From: Haloechinothrix aidingensis
GTDB taxonomy: Bacteria; Actinomycetota; Actinomycetes; Mycobacteriales; Pseudonocardiaceae
Assembly: GCF_013450155.1 (NCBI RefSeq)
Contig: NZ_JACCKD010000008.1
Span: 1 to 64,000 of the forward strand
Direction of reading: 5' to 3'
DNA length: 64,000 nucleotides
Shown: positions 9,975-18,021 of the stretch, one piece after another
How the letters are laid out: each line of letters starts with the position of its first letter
How positions within the stretch are numbered: position 1 is the first letter of the stretch
Notes under the pieces: generated by a model
What the model was told of the DNA's origin: nothing
Database searches by the model: none
The model's input: only the letters and a program-made list of their open reading frames with translations
Position numbers and translations under genes: made by a program

Positions 9975-11189
9975 TCAGCGCTCCCGGTAGACGCGATCGG
10001 CCACGACACCCTCGCCGGTGTCGTGGTCGAAGCGGTACACGTCGCGGCCGGACACGTAGACCCGCAGCGCGCGGCTGGTGATGTCCAGCGGGTCACCGGA
10101 CCAGATCACCACGTCCGCGTCCAGGCCCGGTGCGAGCGCGCCCACCCTGTCGGCCAGCCCGAGCATGCCGGCCGGGTTGACGGTCAGCGCGCGCAGCGCC
10201 GACGCCGGGGCGAGCCCTTCCTTGACGGCGACGATGGCCTGGTAGACGAGGAAGTCGATCGGCACGACGGGATGGTCGGTCGTGATCGCGAGCCGCACCC
10301 CGGCACGGTCCAGAATGCCCGGTGCGCGCAATGATCGGTGGCGCAGCTCGACCTTGGCCCGGGTGGTGAAGATCGGCCCGAGGATGACCGGGACGTCCCG
10401 CTCGGCGAGCAGGTCGGCGATGCGGTGCCCTTCGGTACCGTGGTTGACGATGAGGCGGTAGCCGAACTCCTCGGCCAGCCGGATGGCGGTGACGATGTCG
10501 TCGGCCCGGTGGGTGTGCTGGTCCCAGGGCAGCGTCCCGTCGAGCACGGCGGACAGCGTCTCGTTGGTCAGGTCGGTGTCGAACGGCTTGCCCTCGGCGC
10601 GCGCCTGCTCGCGCCGGGCCGTGTAGTTGCGGGCGGAGGTGAAAGCCTCCCTGATGGTCGCGGCCACCCCGAGACGGGTCGACGGGGTCTTGTCCTTCTC
10701 CCCGTACACACGCTTCGGGTTCTCGCCGAGCGCGCTCTTCACACTGACCCGATCGCGGAAGACCATGTCGAACGCGGTACGGCCCCAGGTCTTGACCGCT
10801 ACGGTCTGGCCGCCGATGGGGTTGGCCGAGCCAGGCTTGATCACCGCGCTGGTGACCCCACCAGCCAGCGCGTCGTCGAAACCGACCTCGTGCGGGTCGA
10901 TGCCGTCGACGGCGCGGAACCGCGCGCCGTTCGCGTCCGTCGCCTCGTTGGTGTCGTCGCCCGACCAACCCTCCCCGTCCTCGTGCACCCCGAGGTGAGC
11001 GTGCACGTCCAGGAAGCCGGGGAGTACCCACTGCCCGCTCGCGTCCACACGCTCGGCACCGTCCGGAATGTGCACATCGGTCGCCGTGCCGACCGCGGCG
11101 ATCGTGTTGCCGTCGATCAGCACCGTCCCGCCGTCGATGGGTTCACCGTCGACCGGGACCACGTATCCACCAGTAATCGCTGTCGTCAT
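9975..11189 (-). CDS. Amidohydrolase (imidazolonepropionase-like)
   Basis: 404-residue metal-dependent amidohydrolase. The N-terminal metal ligands appear in DVHAHLGVHEDGEG (about residue 59), further histidines in LIVNHGTEGH and DQHTHRADD, and the late catalytic aspartate in LAITTDHPVVP; the closing beta-domain with PGLDADVVIWSGDPL is typical. Substrate is not determined; relatives act on cyclic amides or prolyl dipeptides. Start at ATG 11189 (MTTAITGG); no clear ribosome site is visible. It runs towards the symporter gene with a 12-nt gap. Confidence 0.85.
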   Translation of the reverse strand: MTTAITGGYVVPVDGEPIDGGTVLIDGNTIAAVGTATDVHIPDGAERVDASGQWVLPGFLDVHAHLGVHEDGEGWSGDDTNEATDANGARFRAVDGIDPHEVGFDDALAGGVTSAVIKPGSANPIGGQTVAVKTWGRTAFDMVFRDRVSVKSALGENPKRVYGEKDKTPSTRLGVAATIREAFTSARNYTARREQARAEGKPFDTDLTNETLSAVLDGTLPWDQHTHRADDIVTAIRLAEEFGYRLIVNHGTEGHRIADLLAERDVPVILGPIFTTRAKVELRHRSLRAPGILDRAGVRLAITTDHPVVPIDFLVYQAIVAVKEGLAPASALRALTVNPAGMLGLADRVGALAPGLDADVVIWSGDPLDITSRALRVYVSGRDVYRFDHDTGEGVVADRVYRER

Positions 11190-11317
11190 GGTTCGCAACG
11201 CTAACGAAGTCGGGACGCGCGGGGAAGGGACGATTCACGCGGATGCCTCGCACACCTACCCGGCGCCAGGACTGTGTGGACGACGGGTGCCGGTCAGCCC
11301 GGCCGGTGGTGGCGGCA

Positions 11318-11680
11318 TCAGCTCCCGCGCGGGAGCACCACACGCGAGATGAGCGTGGTGATGAGCGCGCCGATGAGGAGCCACAGCACGGCAGCCAGGC
11401 CCTGGTTGAGTGCGACCCGCAGCTTCTCGTTGCCGGCCAGGAACAGATCGCCGAGGCCGAGCGACACCCCACTGGCCCAGTGGGACACGAAATGCGCGAA
11501 CGGGTTGCCGAAGTCCGCGTTCGCAACGAAAAGCACGATGTGCACAGCGAGCACCGCGGCGAACAATCCGCACACGAGAGTGACCAGACCATTGACCCGA
11601 CGAACGGTTCTCGCGCGACTCTCCGATTCCTCGAAGGATTCCGCGCGTCCCGCCGGTTCGACTGATTCATATCTGTTCAT
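11318..11680 (-). CDS. Small membrane protein, unknown
   Basis: 120-residue protein with a charged N-terminus (Glu/Arg-rich, residues 1-28) and two strong transmembrane helices (about 32-52 and 92-115) separated by a short loop. No catalytic motif is recognised. Start set at ATG 11680 (MNRYESVE); a longer frame to 11788 adds a Cys-rich stretch unlike the rest. It may belong to the family of small actinobacterial proteins often found near transporters, but I do not recognise it. Confidence 0.6.
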   Translation of the reverse strand: MNRYESVEPAGRAESFEESESRARTVRRVNGLVTLVCGLFAAVLAVHIVLFVANADFGNPFAHFVSHWASGVSLGLGDLFLAGNEKLRVALNQGLAAVLWLLIGALITTLISRVVLPRGS

Positions 11681-11984
11681 CCCCGCGGTGTCGCAGCTCC
11701 GGATATGCCACGGGCAGCACCCTCTCTCCGGCCAGGTCGTTCCAGCATCGCAGGAATGAGGCCGCCGGAGCTCCCCTTTACCGGTCAACGACGCGGGTCA
11801 CGGCCGCGAACGGGGCCGTGGAGCGGAACGTCCCGACGGTCCGCCTACATCGTCCGGCAGACGGAATGCGCATATCGAGCACCACACGGAGAGCATGTTC
11901 ATTGATTTCCGAATGCCCGAATCCGGATTCCGGAACAGCGGTCTGCCCGGCCGGCAAAATTATCGACCTGCGATACTCGGCCGC
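11681..11984. other. Intergenic stretch between divergent genes
   Basis: 304 nt between the small membrane protein (-) and the acyltransferase (+). It is locally AT-richer, especially 11895-11985, and holds a CACGGCC/GGCCGTG stem near 11800-11820 and GATACT (11972-11977), a -10-like hexamer 7 nt before the acyltransferase ATG. An ATG at 11895 is in frame with the acyltransferase but the added 30 residues look non-coding. Confidence 0.5.
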
Positions 11985-13070
11985 ATGGCGAACCGAGCTC
12001 GCTCCGATGCGGGTATCTTTACCCCGGAATTACGGAACAAACCGGCGAGAAATTCACGGGAAAACCGTTCGCGTGACAGTTTCGTGGACAATGCGAAGTT
12101 CCTGGCCATCGCGCTGGTGGTGATCGGGCACGCGGTGGAGCCGCTCACCGAGGGATCGTCCATGGCGACGGTGCTGTTCATCGCCATCTACGCGTTCCAC
12201 ATGCCGGCGTTCGTCCTGCTCGCCGGGTACCTGTCCCGCAGCTTCACCGCCACACCGGGACAGTCGCGGCGCGTCATCACCACGATCGTCGTTCCGTACC
12301 TCGTCTTCGAGGTGACGTTCGAGCTGTTCAAGGCATACCTCGAGGACGGTGCGCCGGGCGAGATCGACGTGACCGACCCGAGCTACGCGATGTGGTTCCT
12401 CTGTGCGCTGTTCATCTGGCGGGTGTCCGCACCCCTGTGGCGCACGATGAGGCCCGCGGCCGCGGTCATCAGCGCTGTCGCGATCTCGGTATCGTCCCCG
12501 GTCCTGCCGCTGCCCGAGACGCTGGACATGTACCGCACCCTCGGGTTCCTGCCGTTCTTCGTGATCGGCCTGGTGCTGCCGGTCGAGCGGTACGTCGCGT
12601 TCCTGCACACAGCGACCGCCCGGGTCGCGGCGGTGCTGACGTTCGCGGGCGCGGTCGCTGTGTCGTACCTGTTCCTGCGTTCCTACTCGCTGGACTGGCT
12701 GTACTTCACCCACAGTTACGAGTCGCTCGGCGTCAGCGACGCGACGGGCGTGCTGGCCAGGTCGATCATCCTCGTGGGCGCGTTCGGCCTGCTCGCCGCG
12801 TTCTTCGCGCTCGTGCCGCGCCGCCACGTGTGGTTCACCTCCCTCGGGGCGGGCAGCCTGTACGTGTACCTCCTGCACCGCTACGTGATCAAAGGTCCCG
12901 AGTACACCGGCCTGTACGACCGTATGGACTGGCTCCACACGCCGTCGGGGGTTGCGGTGACGGTCCTGCTCGGGCTGGTGCTCACGATCGTGCTCGCGAG
13001 CGGACCGGTGCGCTCCCTCTTCCGGCCGCTCGTCGAACCGCGCCTGGACTGGCTCTTCCGCCGCGATTGA
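11985..13070 (+). CDS. Acyltransferase family 3 membrane protein
   Basis: 361-residue integral membrane acyltransferase (OafA/fucose O-acetyltransferase type) expected to acylate an extracytoplasmic sugar or glycolipid. The N-terminal DNAKFLAIALVVIGHAVEPL contains the conserved Asp-Asn and catalytic histidine; about ten hydrophobic helices follow, with a second conserved helix ending in GSLYVYLLHRYVIKGP. Start at ATG 11985 because GATACT lies 7 nt upstream (leaderless pattern) and upstream sequence looks non-coding. Acceptor substrate unknown. Confidence 0.83.
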   Translation: MANRARSDAGIFTPELRNKPARNSRENRSRDSFVDNAKFLAIALVVIGHAVEPLTEGSSMATVLFIAIYAFHMPAFVLLAGYLSRSFTATPGQSRRVITTIVVPYLVFEVTFELFKAYLEDGAPGEIDVTDPSYAMWFLCALFIWRVSAPLWRTMRPAAAVISAVAISVSSPVLPLPETLDMYRTLGFLPFFVIGLVLPVERYVAFLHTATARVAAVLTFAGAVAVSYLFLRSYSLDWLYFTHSYESLGVSDATGVLARSIILVGAFGLLAAFFALVPRRHVWFTSLGAGSLYVYLLHRYVIKGPEYTGLYDRMDWLHTPSGVAVTVLLGLVLTIVLASGPVRSLFRPLVEPRLDWLFRRD

Positions 13071-13205
13071 CAGGCGGCACGGGCGGCGCCACGGTCCGGG
13101 TGCACCCTGCACCGGCATCCACGTCAGGTGCGGGCCGTTAACGGAAGCCGTGCACGCGGCCGGCGTGCACGAGCGCGGACCGCGCCCCGGCCGATCCAGC
13201 CGCCC

Positions 13206-13673
13206 TCACGTGCGGGTGCGCCTGCGCCAGCCGGTTCCGGCGTGCCAGCTCTCGATCACCAGGTGGTCGGCGGGGTCACCACCGACATAGATCAGGACCA
13301 GCTCGTGGATGTCGATCGCGAAACCGGTGCCCTCGGACGGCTCGGCACCGGCGGTCTCGTCGTTCTCGATCAGCACCCCGGCGAGTTTGGCATCCCCCGC
13401 CCACTCGCCCGGCTTCTCCTCGTCCGGAGCGTCCACCGTGGGGCAGTGCAGCGCGATACGTGGATCGTGCCGCACGTCCCGGAGCTTCACCGACCCCGGC
13501 ATCATGCCCAGGGTCAGCTCGCCGTCGGCGAACGCCGCCTCGATCGCGCTGATGCGCGGCGACCCGTCCGGCCGCACGGTAGCCATGGTCTTGTGCGTAC
13601 CCGAGTCGAACCGCTGCCGCACCCGCGACGCGAACTCGGGTACCTCCCTCTCGATCTCTGCCCATGTCGCCAT
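13206..13673 (-). CDS. Pyridoxamine 5'-phosphate oxidase-family protein
   Basis: 155-residue split-barrel protein. The core TMATVRPDGSPRISAIEAAF and HDPRIALHCPT matches the PNPOx-like/F420-binding family; the protein is too short and divergent to be PdxH itself (which lies at 43757-44431). Probably a flavin- or F420-dependent oxidoreductase of unknown substrate. Start at ATG 13673 (MATWAEIE). The palindromic repeat 13712-13775 separates it from the upstream co-directional leucine-type dehydrogenase. Confidence 0.8.
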   Translation of the reverse strand: MATWAEIEREVPEFASRVRQRFDSGTHKTMATVRPDGSPRISAIEAAFADGELTLGMMPGSVKLRDVRHDPRIALHCPTVDAPDEEKPGEWAGDAKLAGVLIENDETAGAEPSEGTGFAIDIHELVLIYVGGDPADHLVIESWHAGTGWRRRTRT

Positions 13674-13711
13674 ACCGGAAGCTCTACCAGCGGGCACCGA
13701 CAGAGCCGGCA

Positions 13712-13775
13712 GGGGCGAGCCGAAGGCCCCCTCGGGTACACAATATGTATCGAGGGGGTCCCTCGGCTCGTCCCC
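13712..13775. repeat. Dispersed GAGCCGAAGG palindrome, copy A
   Basis: A long imperfect hairpin whose arms run 13712-13734 and 13751-13775, with an AT-rich loop around 13735-13750. It closely resembles the hairpin at 21794-21859: both start with CGAGCCGAAGG, carry CCCCCTCGG and close with CTTCGGCTCG-type arms. It lies between two co-directional genes on the minus strand and could terminate transcription. Confidence 0.75.
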
Positions 13776-13846
13776 GCACGCGGGGTAGGCGGACCGCAGC
13801 CCGTCACCGCACGCGTGCGCCGCGTCGGCCGGCCGGGTCGGCCGGG

Positions 13847-14929
13847 TCAGCCTGCCGGCTCGGCTGCGGAGCCCTTCCGGCTCGCGGCGTCGCGCATGCG
13901 CTGCTCGGCGATGCGATCGGCCGCGGAGGCAGGCGGGATCCCCTCACTCGCGGCGTGTTCGAGCACCTGCCTGGTGGTGTCGAAGATCCGGTCGGCGCGA
14001 GCCTTGGCACGTTCGAAGCTGTAGCCGTGCAGCTCGTCGGCGACGTTGATGACCCCACCGGCGTTGACGAGGTAGTCCGGCGCGTAAAGGATGCCGCGCG
14101 CGGCCAGCTCGGCGTCCAGGCCGTCGTGGTCGAGCTGGTTGTTCGCCGCGCCGCAGACCACCGGTGCGCGTAGCACCGGCACGGTGTCGTCGTTGAGTAC
14201 CCCGCCGAGCGCGCACGGCGCGAACACGTCGAGGTCCGCGCCGATCAGGGCATCGGTGTCGGCGACGACGTCGACCTCCGGGTGCGCCGTGCGGACCTTG
14301 TCGATCGCCTCCTGCCGCACATCGGTCACCACCACCGAGCCCCCGCTGTCCAGGACGTGTTCCAGCAGCAGGTGGCCGACCTTGCCGACACCGGCAATCC
14401 CGACCCGCTTACCGGACAGCGAGGCGCTGCCCCAGCGGTGCTCGGCACAGGCGAGCATGCCACGGAACACGCCGTACGCGGTCAGCACCGACGGGTCACC
14501 CCCACCGCCGAGCGCGGGCGACTTGCTGGTCACGTGCCGGGTGACACCGGCGATGATGTCCATATCCGGCACGGCGGTGCCCATGTCACACGCGGTGATG
14601 TAACGACCACCGAGCGAGTCGACGAAGTGCCCGTACGCGCGCAGCAGCGCGTCGGACTTGTCGGCGCTCGGGTCGCCGATGATCACGGCCTTCCCGCCGC
14701 CGTGCGGGATGCCGGCGAGCGCGTTCTTGTAGGCCATCCCCTTGGACAGGTTGAGCACGTCGGTGATCGCCGCGTCCTCGGTGCCGTAGGGGTAGAAGCG
14801 CGTGCCGCCGAGGCCGGGGCCCAGCGCCGTGGAGTAGAGCCCGACGATCGCCTTTAGCCCGCTGTCCGGGTCGTGGCAGAACACGACCTGCTCGTGGCCC
14901 GTTTCTCGTTCGAATACTCCCAGGGTCAT
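13847..14929 (-). CDS. Leu/Val/Phe-type amino-acid dehydrogenase
   Basis: 360-residue NAD-dependent amino-acid dehydrogenase of the Glu/Leu/Phe/Val family, reversibly deaminating a branched-chain or aromatic amino acid. The catalytic lysine segment [20 protein letters not shown] lies near residues 66-85; the catalytic Asp is in ACDMGT near 116; the Rossmann motif GIAGVGKVG is near 180. Length matches leucine/valine dehydrogenases of actinobacteria. ATG 14929 has AAAGGAG 8 nt upstream; the longer frame (to 15424) is antisense to the F420-family gene. Exact amino-acid preference is not determinable by eye. Confidence 0.88.
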   Translation of the reverse strand: MTLGVFERETGHEQVVFCHDPDSGLKAIVGLYSTALGPGLGGTRFYPYGTEDAAITDVLNLSKGMAYKNALAGIPHGGGKAVIIGDPSADKSDALLRAYGHFVDSLGGRYITACDMGTAVPDMDIIAGVTRHVTSKSPALGGGGDPSVLTAYGVFRGMLACAEHRWGSASLSGKRVGIAGVGKVGHLLLEHVLDSGGSVVVTDVRQEAIDKVRTAHPEVDVVADTDALIGADLDVFAPCALGGVLNDDTVPVLRAPVVCGAANNQLDHDGLDAELAARGILYAPDYLVNAGGVINVADELHGYSFERAKARADRIFDTTRQVLEHAASEGIPPASAADRIAEQRMRDAASRKGSAAEPAG

Positions 14930-15146
14930 GGTGGTGACTCCTTTGTCCGCCCGGCATGCCGCTTGTGGCCGCCTGCCGGGATGCAGTTGAGTTGTGTCCC
15001 CATCATCGCGCGCCGGACCCCTTGCACGCTCGGGTGTATGCCATCGGGTTGTCCGCCCCGGCCGCGCGCGAACGGCCGGGGCGGAACCGAGTGGTCCGGC
15101 AGCTGCGCTGGGCGCGCCCCGTTCCGAGCGCGCTAGCCTGGCGTTC

Positions 15147-15584
15147 ATGTCGCCCGCAGTGCTTCCCGACCCGCAGACAGCCTTCGGCCGCCGCGTCCGC
15201 GAGCGGCTCCGCGACGACTCCCTGATCTGGCTCAGCACCGTCGGCCAGGACGGCACACCGCAACCGAACCCCGTGTGGTTCCTGTGGGAGGACGGCAGCG
15301 TGCTCGTGTACAACCTCCCGAGCGCGCACCGCCTGACCCACATCCGGCACCGGCCACGGGTGTCCCTGCACTTCAACAGCAGCGCAGGCGGCGGCGACAT
15401 CGTGGTGCTGCGCGGCACGGCCACCCCGGTGGACGACGTGCCCCCACCGCACGAGCACCCGGGTTACCTGGCGAAGTACCGCGACGGCATGGTCCATATC
15501 AGCGGCAGCCCGGAGGCCTTCGGCGCGCAATTCCCGGCCGCGCTGCGCATCGACGTCACCCGCGTACGCGGTTTCGTCGAGTAG
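15147..15584 (+). CDS. F420-dependent split-barrel oxidoreductase family protein
   Basis: 145-residue split beta-barrel protein. The core [40 protein letters not shown] and [14 protein letters not shown] fits the TIGR03667-type F420-dependent PPOX family. Function is likely reduction or oxidation with deazaflavin F420; substrate unknown. ATG 15147 follows TAGCCT (15134-15139) by 7 nt with no ribosome site, so the gene is probably leaderless. Confidence 0.82.
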   Translation: MSPAVLPDPQTAFGRRVRERLRDDSLIWLSTVGQDGTPQPNPVWFLWEDGSVLVYNLPSAHRLTHIRHRPRVSLHFNSSAGGGDIVVLRGTATPVDDVPPPHEHPGYLAKYRDGMVHISGSPEAFGAQFPAALRIDVTRVRGFVE

Positions 15585-15641
15585 CGCCGCGACGCCCCCA
15601 CGGGGTGACATATCCGGCCCGCACCGGGCACCCTGTGACGC

Positions 15642-17180
15642 ATGACGGAGCCCGCGACGTTCGCAGGCCGGGTCACTCGCCCCCGGTCGAGCCGTCCCCG
15701 CCGGATCCTGGCTCGAACCTGCCCGGCGATCATGCTCGCCGCGGCGATGCTCGCGGCAAGCACCGCGACGACGGCGGGCGCCGACCCTGCCGCCGGCACG
15801 GATGAGCTACCCGACCTGGTGGCCGACCCGGTCGGCAGGGCGATCACCACGACCTACACCGACTCCTCCGGCACCCGGGCCCTACTGCGCTTCGACGGCT
15901 ACGTGCACAACCAGGGCAGCGGCCCGCTGGAGATATACGGCACGGCTCGTTCCTCCGGCGAGATGACCGAGGTGTACCAGCGGATCTACGACTCGGACGG
16001 CGGCTCCGAGGACCGCACGACCAGCCCGGAACCGCGCATCCTGTTCGAGAACGCCGACGGCCACGGCCACTGGCACCTGCACGACGCCGCCGCGTACTCG
16101 CTGTGGAACGAGGACCGGACGCAAGAGGTGGCGCCGTCCCAGAAGGTCGGCTTCTGCCTTGTCGACTCCGAGCACGTCGACCCGTGGGGGCCGGACGAGG
16201 CCGGGTACACGCTCGACGGGCTGAACTTCTGCGAGCAGCACAACCCCGAGGCGGACGAGGTCGACATGGGTGTCTCGCCAGGGTGGCGCGACGTCTACCA
16301 CCGGGACCTGGCGTTCCAGTGGGTGGACATCTCCGATGTCACGCCCGGCCGGTACGCGCTGCGTTCCGACGTCGACCCCGAGGGCGTGGTGATCGAGGAA
16401 GACGAGACCAACCCGCCTGCGTTCGCCGACACGGTGGTGCCCGGGTACGTGGCCCGGCCGCTGGCCGGTGAGGTCTCGTGGTCCCAGCCGACCAGGCTGG
16501 AGCTTCCGGCGGAATCGTACGGTGACGTCGACGAGCCGCAGTTCCGCATCGAGGAGGCACCCGAGAACGGGGTGCTGGACAAGACGGAAGGCGAGTGGTT
16601 CACCGGGTCCTCGGTCACCTACATCCCGCACCCCGGATACTCCGGCCCGGACAGCTTCCGGTTCTCCGTACGGGAGCGGGGCAACGAGTTCCCCAGGAAC
16701 CCGCGGGAGGCCACCGCATCGCTCGACGTCGGCGAGGCGCCACTTCCGGTGCCCCTCGGTACCGGCGCGGGACAGCGGGCAGGCGCCACCTCCCGCGCTG
16801 TGGAGGCGCCCCGGACATCGGGTGCGGCGCACGGCGTGCCGGCCGGCTCCGAGGACGGCAGCGAGCGGCGCCGCGCGCCGGACGTGTCGGCACCGCTGCC
16901 GGAACCCGACGGATCGCCACTGGCCGGGCCGCAGGTGGAGCTGCATCACGGGGACCTGCTCGCCCGCACGGTCCCCTGGCATTCCGGAACGGTCGATCTG
17001 GCGGTGGCCGGTGACGGTCGGTCCCTCGGCTCGTGTACGGCCGAGATCCCCGCGGGCAGGCCGTACACGTGCCTGCTCGCCTCCGGCGTCACCGAGGACG
17101 AGCTCCGGGGCGCGCGGGCGGTAGCCACGTTGCGTTCCGGTGACCACCTACTCGAGACCGAGGACATTCCGGTGCGCTGA
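15642..17180 (+). CDS. Secreted lysyl-oxidase-like copper protein
   Basis: 512-residue exported protein. Residues 1-47 form a signal peptide (Arg-rich start, then AIMLAAAMLAASTATTAGA). Residues ~55-270 match the lysyl oxidase family: DLVADPVG, a histidine cluster GHGHWHLHDAAAYSLW (candidate copper ligands, near residue 145), and RYALRSDVDPEGVVIEEDETN. Residues ~285-360 resemble a bacterial Ig/cadherin-like module (PHPGYSGPDSFRFSVRERG). The C-terminal third is Pro/Gly-rich, then a small beta domain. Lysyl oxidases oxidise lysine amines with copper and a quinone cofactor; whether this one is catalytic is unproved. The 8-nt gap to the next gene is convergent. Confidence 0.8.
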   Translation: MTEPATFAGRVTRPRSSRPRRILARTCPAIMLAAAMLAASTATTAGADPAAGTDELPDLVADPVGRAITTTYTDSSGTRALLRFDGYVHNQGSGPLEIYGTARSSGEMTEVYQRIYDSDGGSEDRTTSPEPRILFENADGHGHWHLHDAAAYSLWNEDRTQEVAPSQKVGFCLVDSEHVDPWGPDEAGYTLDGLNFCEQHNPEADEVDMGVSPGWRDVYHRDLAFQWVDISDVTPGRYALRSDVDPEGVVIEEDETNPPAFADTVVPGYVARPLAGEVSWSQPTRLELPAESYGDVDEPQFRIEEAPENGVLDKTEGEWFTGSSVTYIPHPGYSGPDSFRFSVRERGNEFPRNPREATASLDVGEAPLPVPLGTGAGQRAGATSRAVEAPRTSGAAHGVPAGSEDGSERRRAPDVSAPLPEPDGSPLAGPQVELHHGDLLARTVPWHSGTVDLAVAGDGRSLGSCTAEIPAGRPYTCLLASGVTEDELRGARAVATLRSGDHLLETEDIPVR

Positions 17181-17188
17181 GCACCCGC

Positions 17189-17884
17189 TCACTGGCTGGT
17201 GGGTGCACCGCCTGCCGCTTCGAGTAGCGTCTCGGCCAGGGTCGTCATCAGCGCGGCAGCGGTATCCTCGGCGGACCGGTCGGTGATCCGTGTGTCCAGG
17301 TTGCCGTCCAGCCACAGGGTGGCGATGCCGTGCACCAGCGACCAGGCGCCCGTTGCCGCGCACAGCAACGCATCCTCGCCAGTGCCCTGCTCGACGTCCT
17401 GCTCGGCCTCGCGGTCCCCGTCGGCGTCGTCACCGGCCGCACCGCCGGCTTGGTGACCCTCCCGGACCTCGCGGACCGTATCGAGCAACACCGCGAACGC
17501 TCCCTCGCGCGCCTGCCGGTAGGTCGGGTCCTCGCGCCGGGTGTAATCGGCGCGGAACATCACGGCGAAGTGCTCCGGCTCGTCGAGCGCGAAGCGCACG
17601 TACGCCGTCCCGATCACCAGTAGCGCGGACTCCTCCCCCGCACCGTCCCGTGCGGCGAGGAGCCGCGCCCGCAGCATCTCGCATCCCTCGGTGGCGAACG
17701 CGGTCAGCAGCCCCACCTTGTCGCCGAAGTGGTGCGCGGGCGCGGCGTGGCTGACGCCCGCTCGGCGCGCCGCGGCACGCAGCGTGACCGCGTTGATTCC
17801 CTGCTCGCGCACGATCTCACGTACCGCCGACAGCATCGCTGCCGGAAGATCGCCGTGGTGGTAACGACCCTGCTCCACGCTCAC
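17189..17884 (-). CDS. TetR-family regulator (WHG-type C-terminal domain)
   Basis: 231-residue repressor. It begins with the usual QGRYHHGDLPAAML segment, the recognition helix region AVTLRAAARRAGVSHAAPAHHF lying near residues 30-51, and a C-terminal ligand domain with ARLLAARDGA and DEPEHFAVMFRADY. Start at GTG 17884, with GAGGAGG 5 nt upstream; longer candidates overlap the promoter region. An acidic, low-complexity insert (about residues 140-165) is unusual. It is divergent from the MMPL exporter and the gap holds a perfect 11-bp inverted repeat, so it probably represses that exporter. Confidence 0.87.
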   Translation of the reverse strand: MSVEQGRYHHGDLPAAMLSAVREIVREQGINAVTLRAAARRAGVSHAAPAHHFGDKVGLLTAFATEGCEMLRARLLAARDGAGEESALLVIGTAYVRFALDEPEHFAVMFRADYTRREDPTYRQAREGAFAVLLDTVREVREGHQAGGAAGDDADGDREAEQDVEQGTGEDALLCAATGAWSLVHGIATLWLDGNLDTRITDRSAEDTAAALMTTLAETLLEAAGGAPTSQ

Positions 17885-17942
17885 CCGCACCTCCTCGCCG
17901 AGCCGCGACCCGTATCGCAGGCTCCTGTGCATGTGCCGGGCA

Positions 17943-18002
17943 AGTATAGACGACATCTTGACAGCGGAAAGTTCTGCTGAAAATCTATCCACTGTCAAGA
18001 TG
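17943..18002. promoter_or_regulatory. TetR/MMPL divergent control region
   Basis: CATCTTGACAG (17954-17964) and CTGTCAAGATG (17992-18002) are perfect 11-bp inverted repeats separated by 27 nt. TTGACA is embedded in each arm on opposite strands. AGTATA at 17943-17948 reads TATACT on the minus strand and is a good -10 for the TetR gene. The repeat therefore overlaps both promoters. Confidence 0.65.
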
Positions 18003-18021
18003 CTGCGACGACAGGGGCACC

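Noticed and set aside
13847-15424. 525-residue version of the leucine-type dehydrogenase
   Set aside because: The extra N-terminal 165 residues are antisense to the F420-family gene; AAAGGAG precedes the ATG at 14929.
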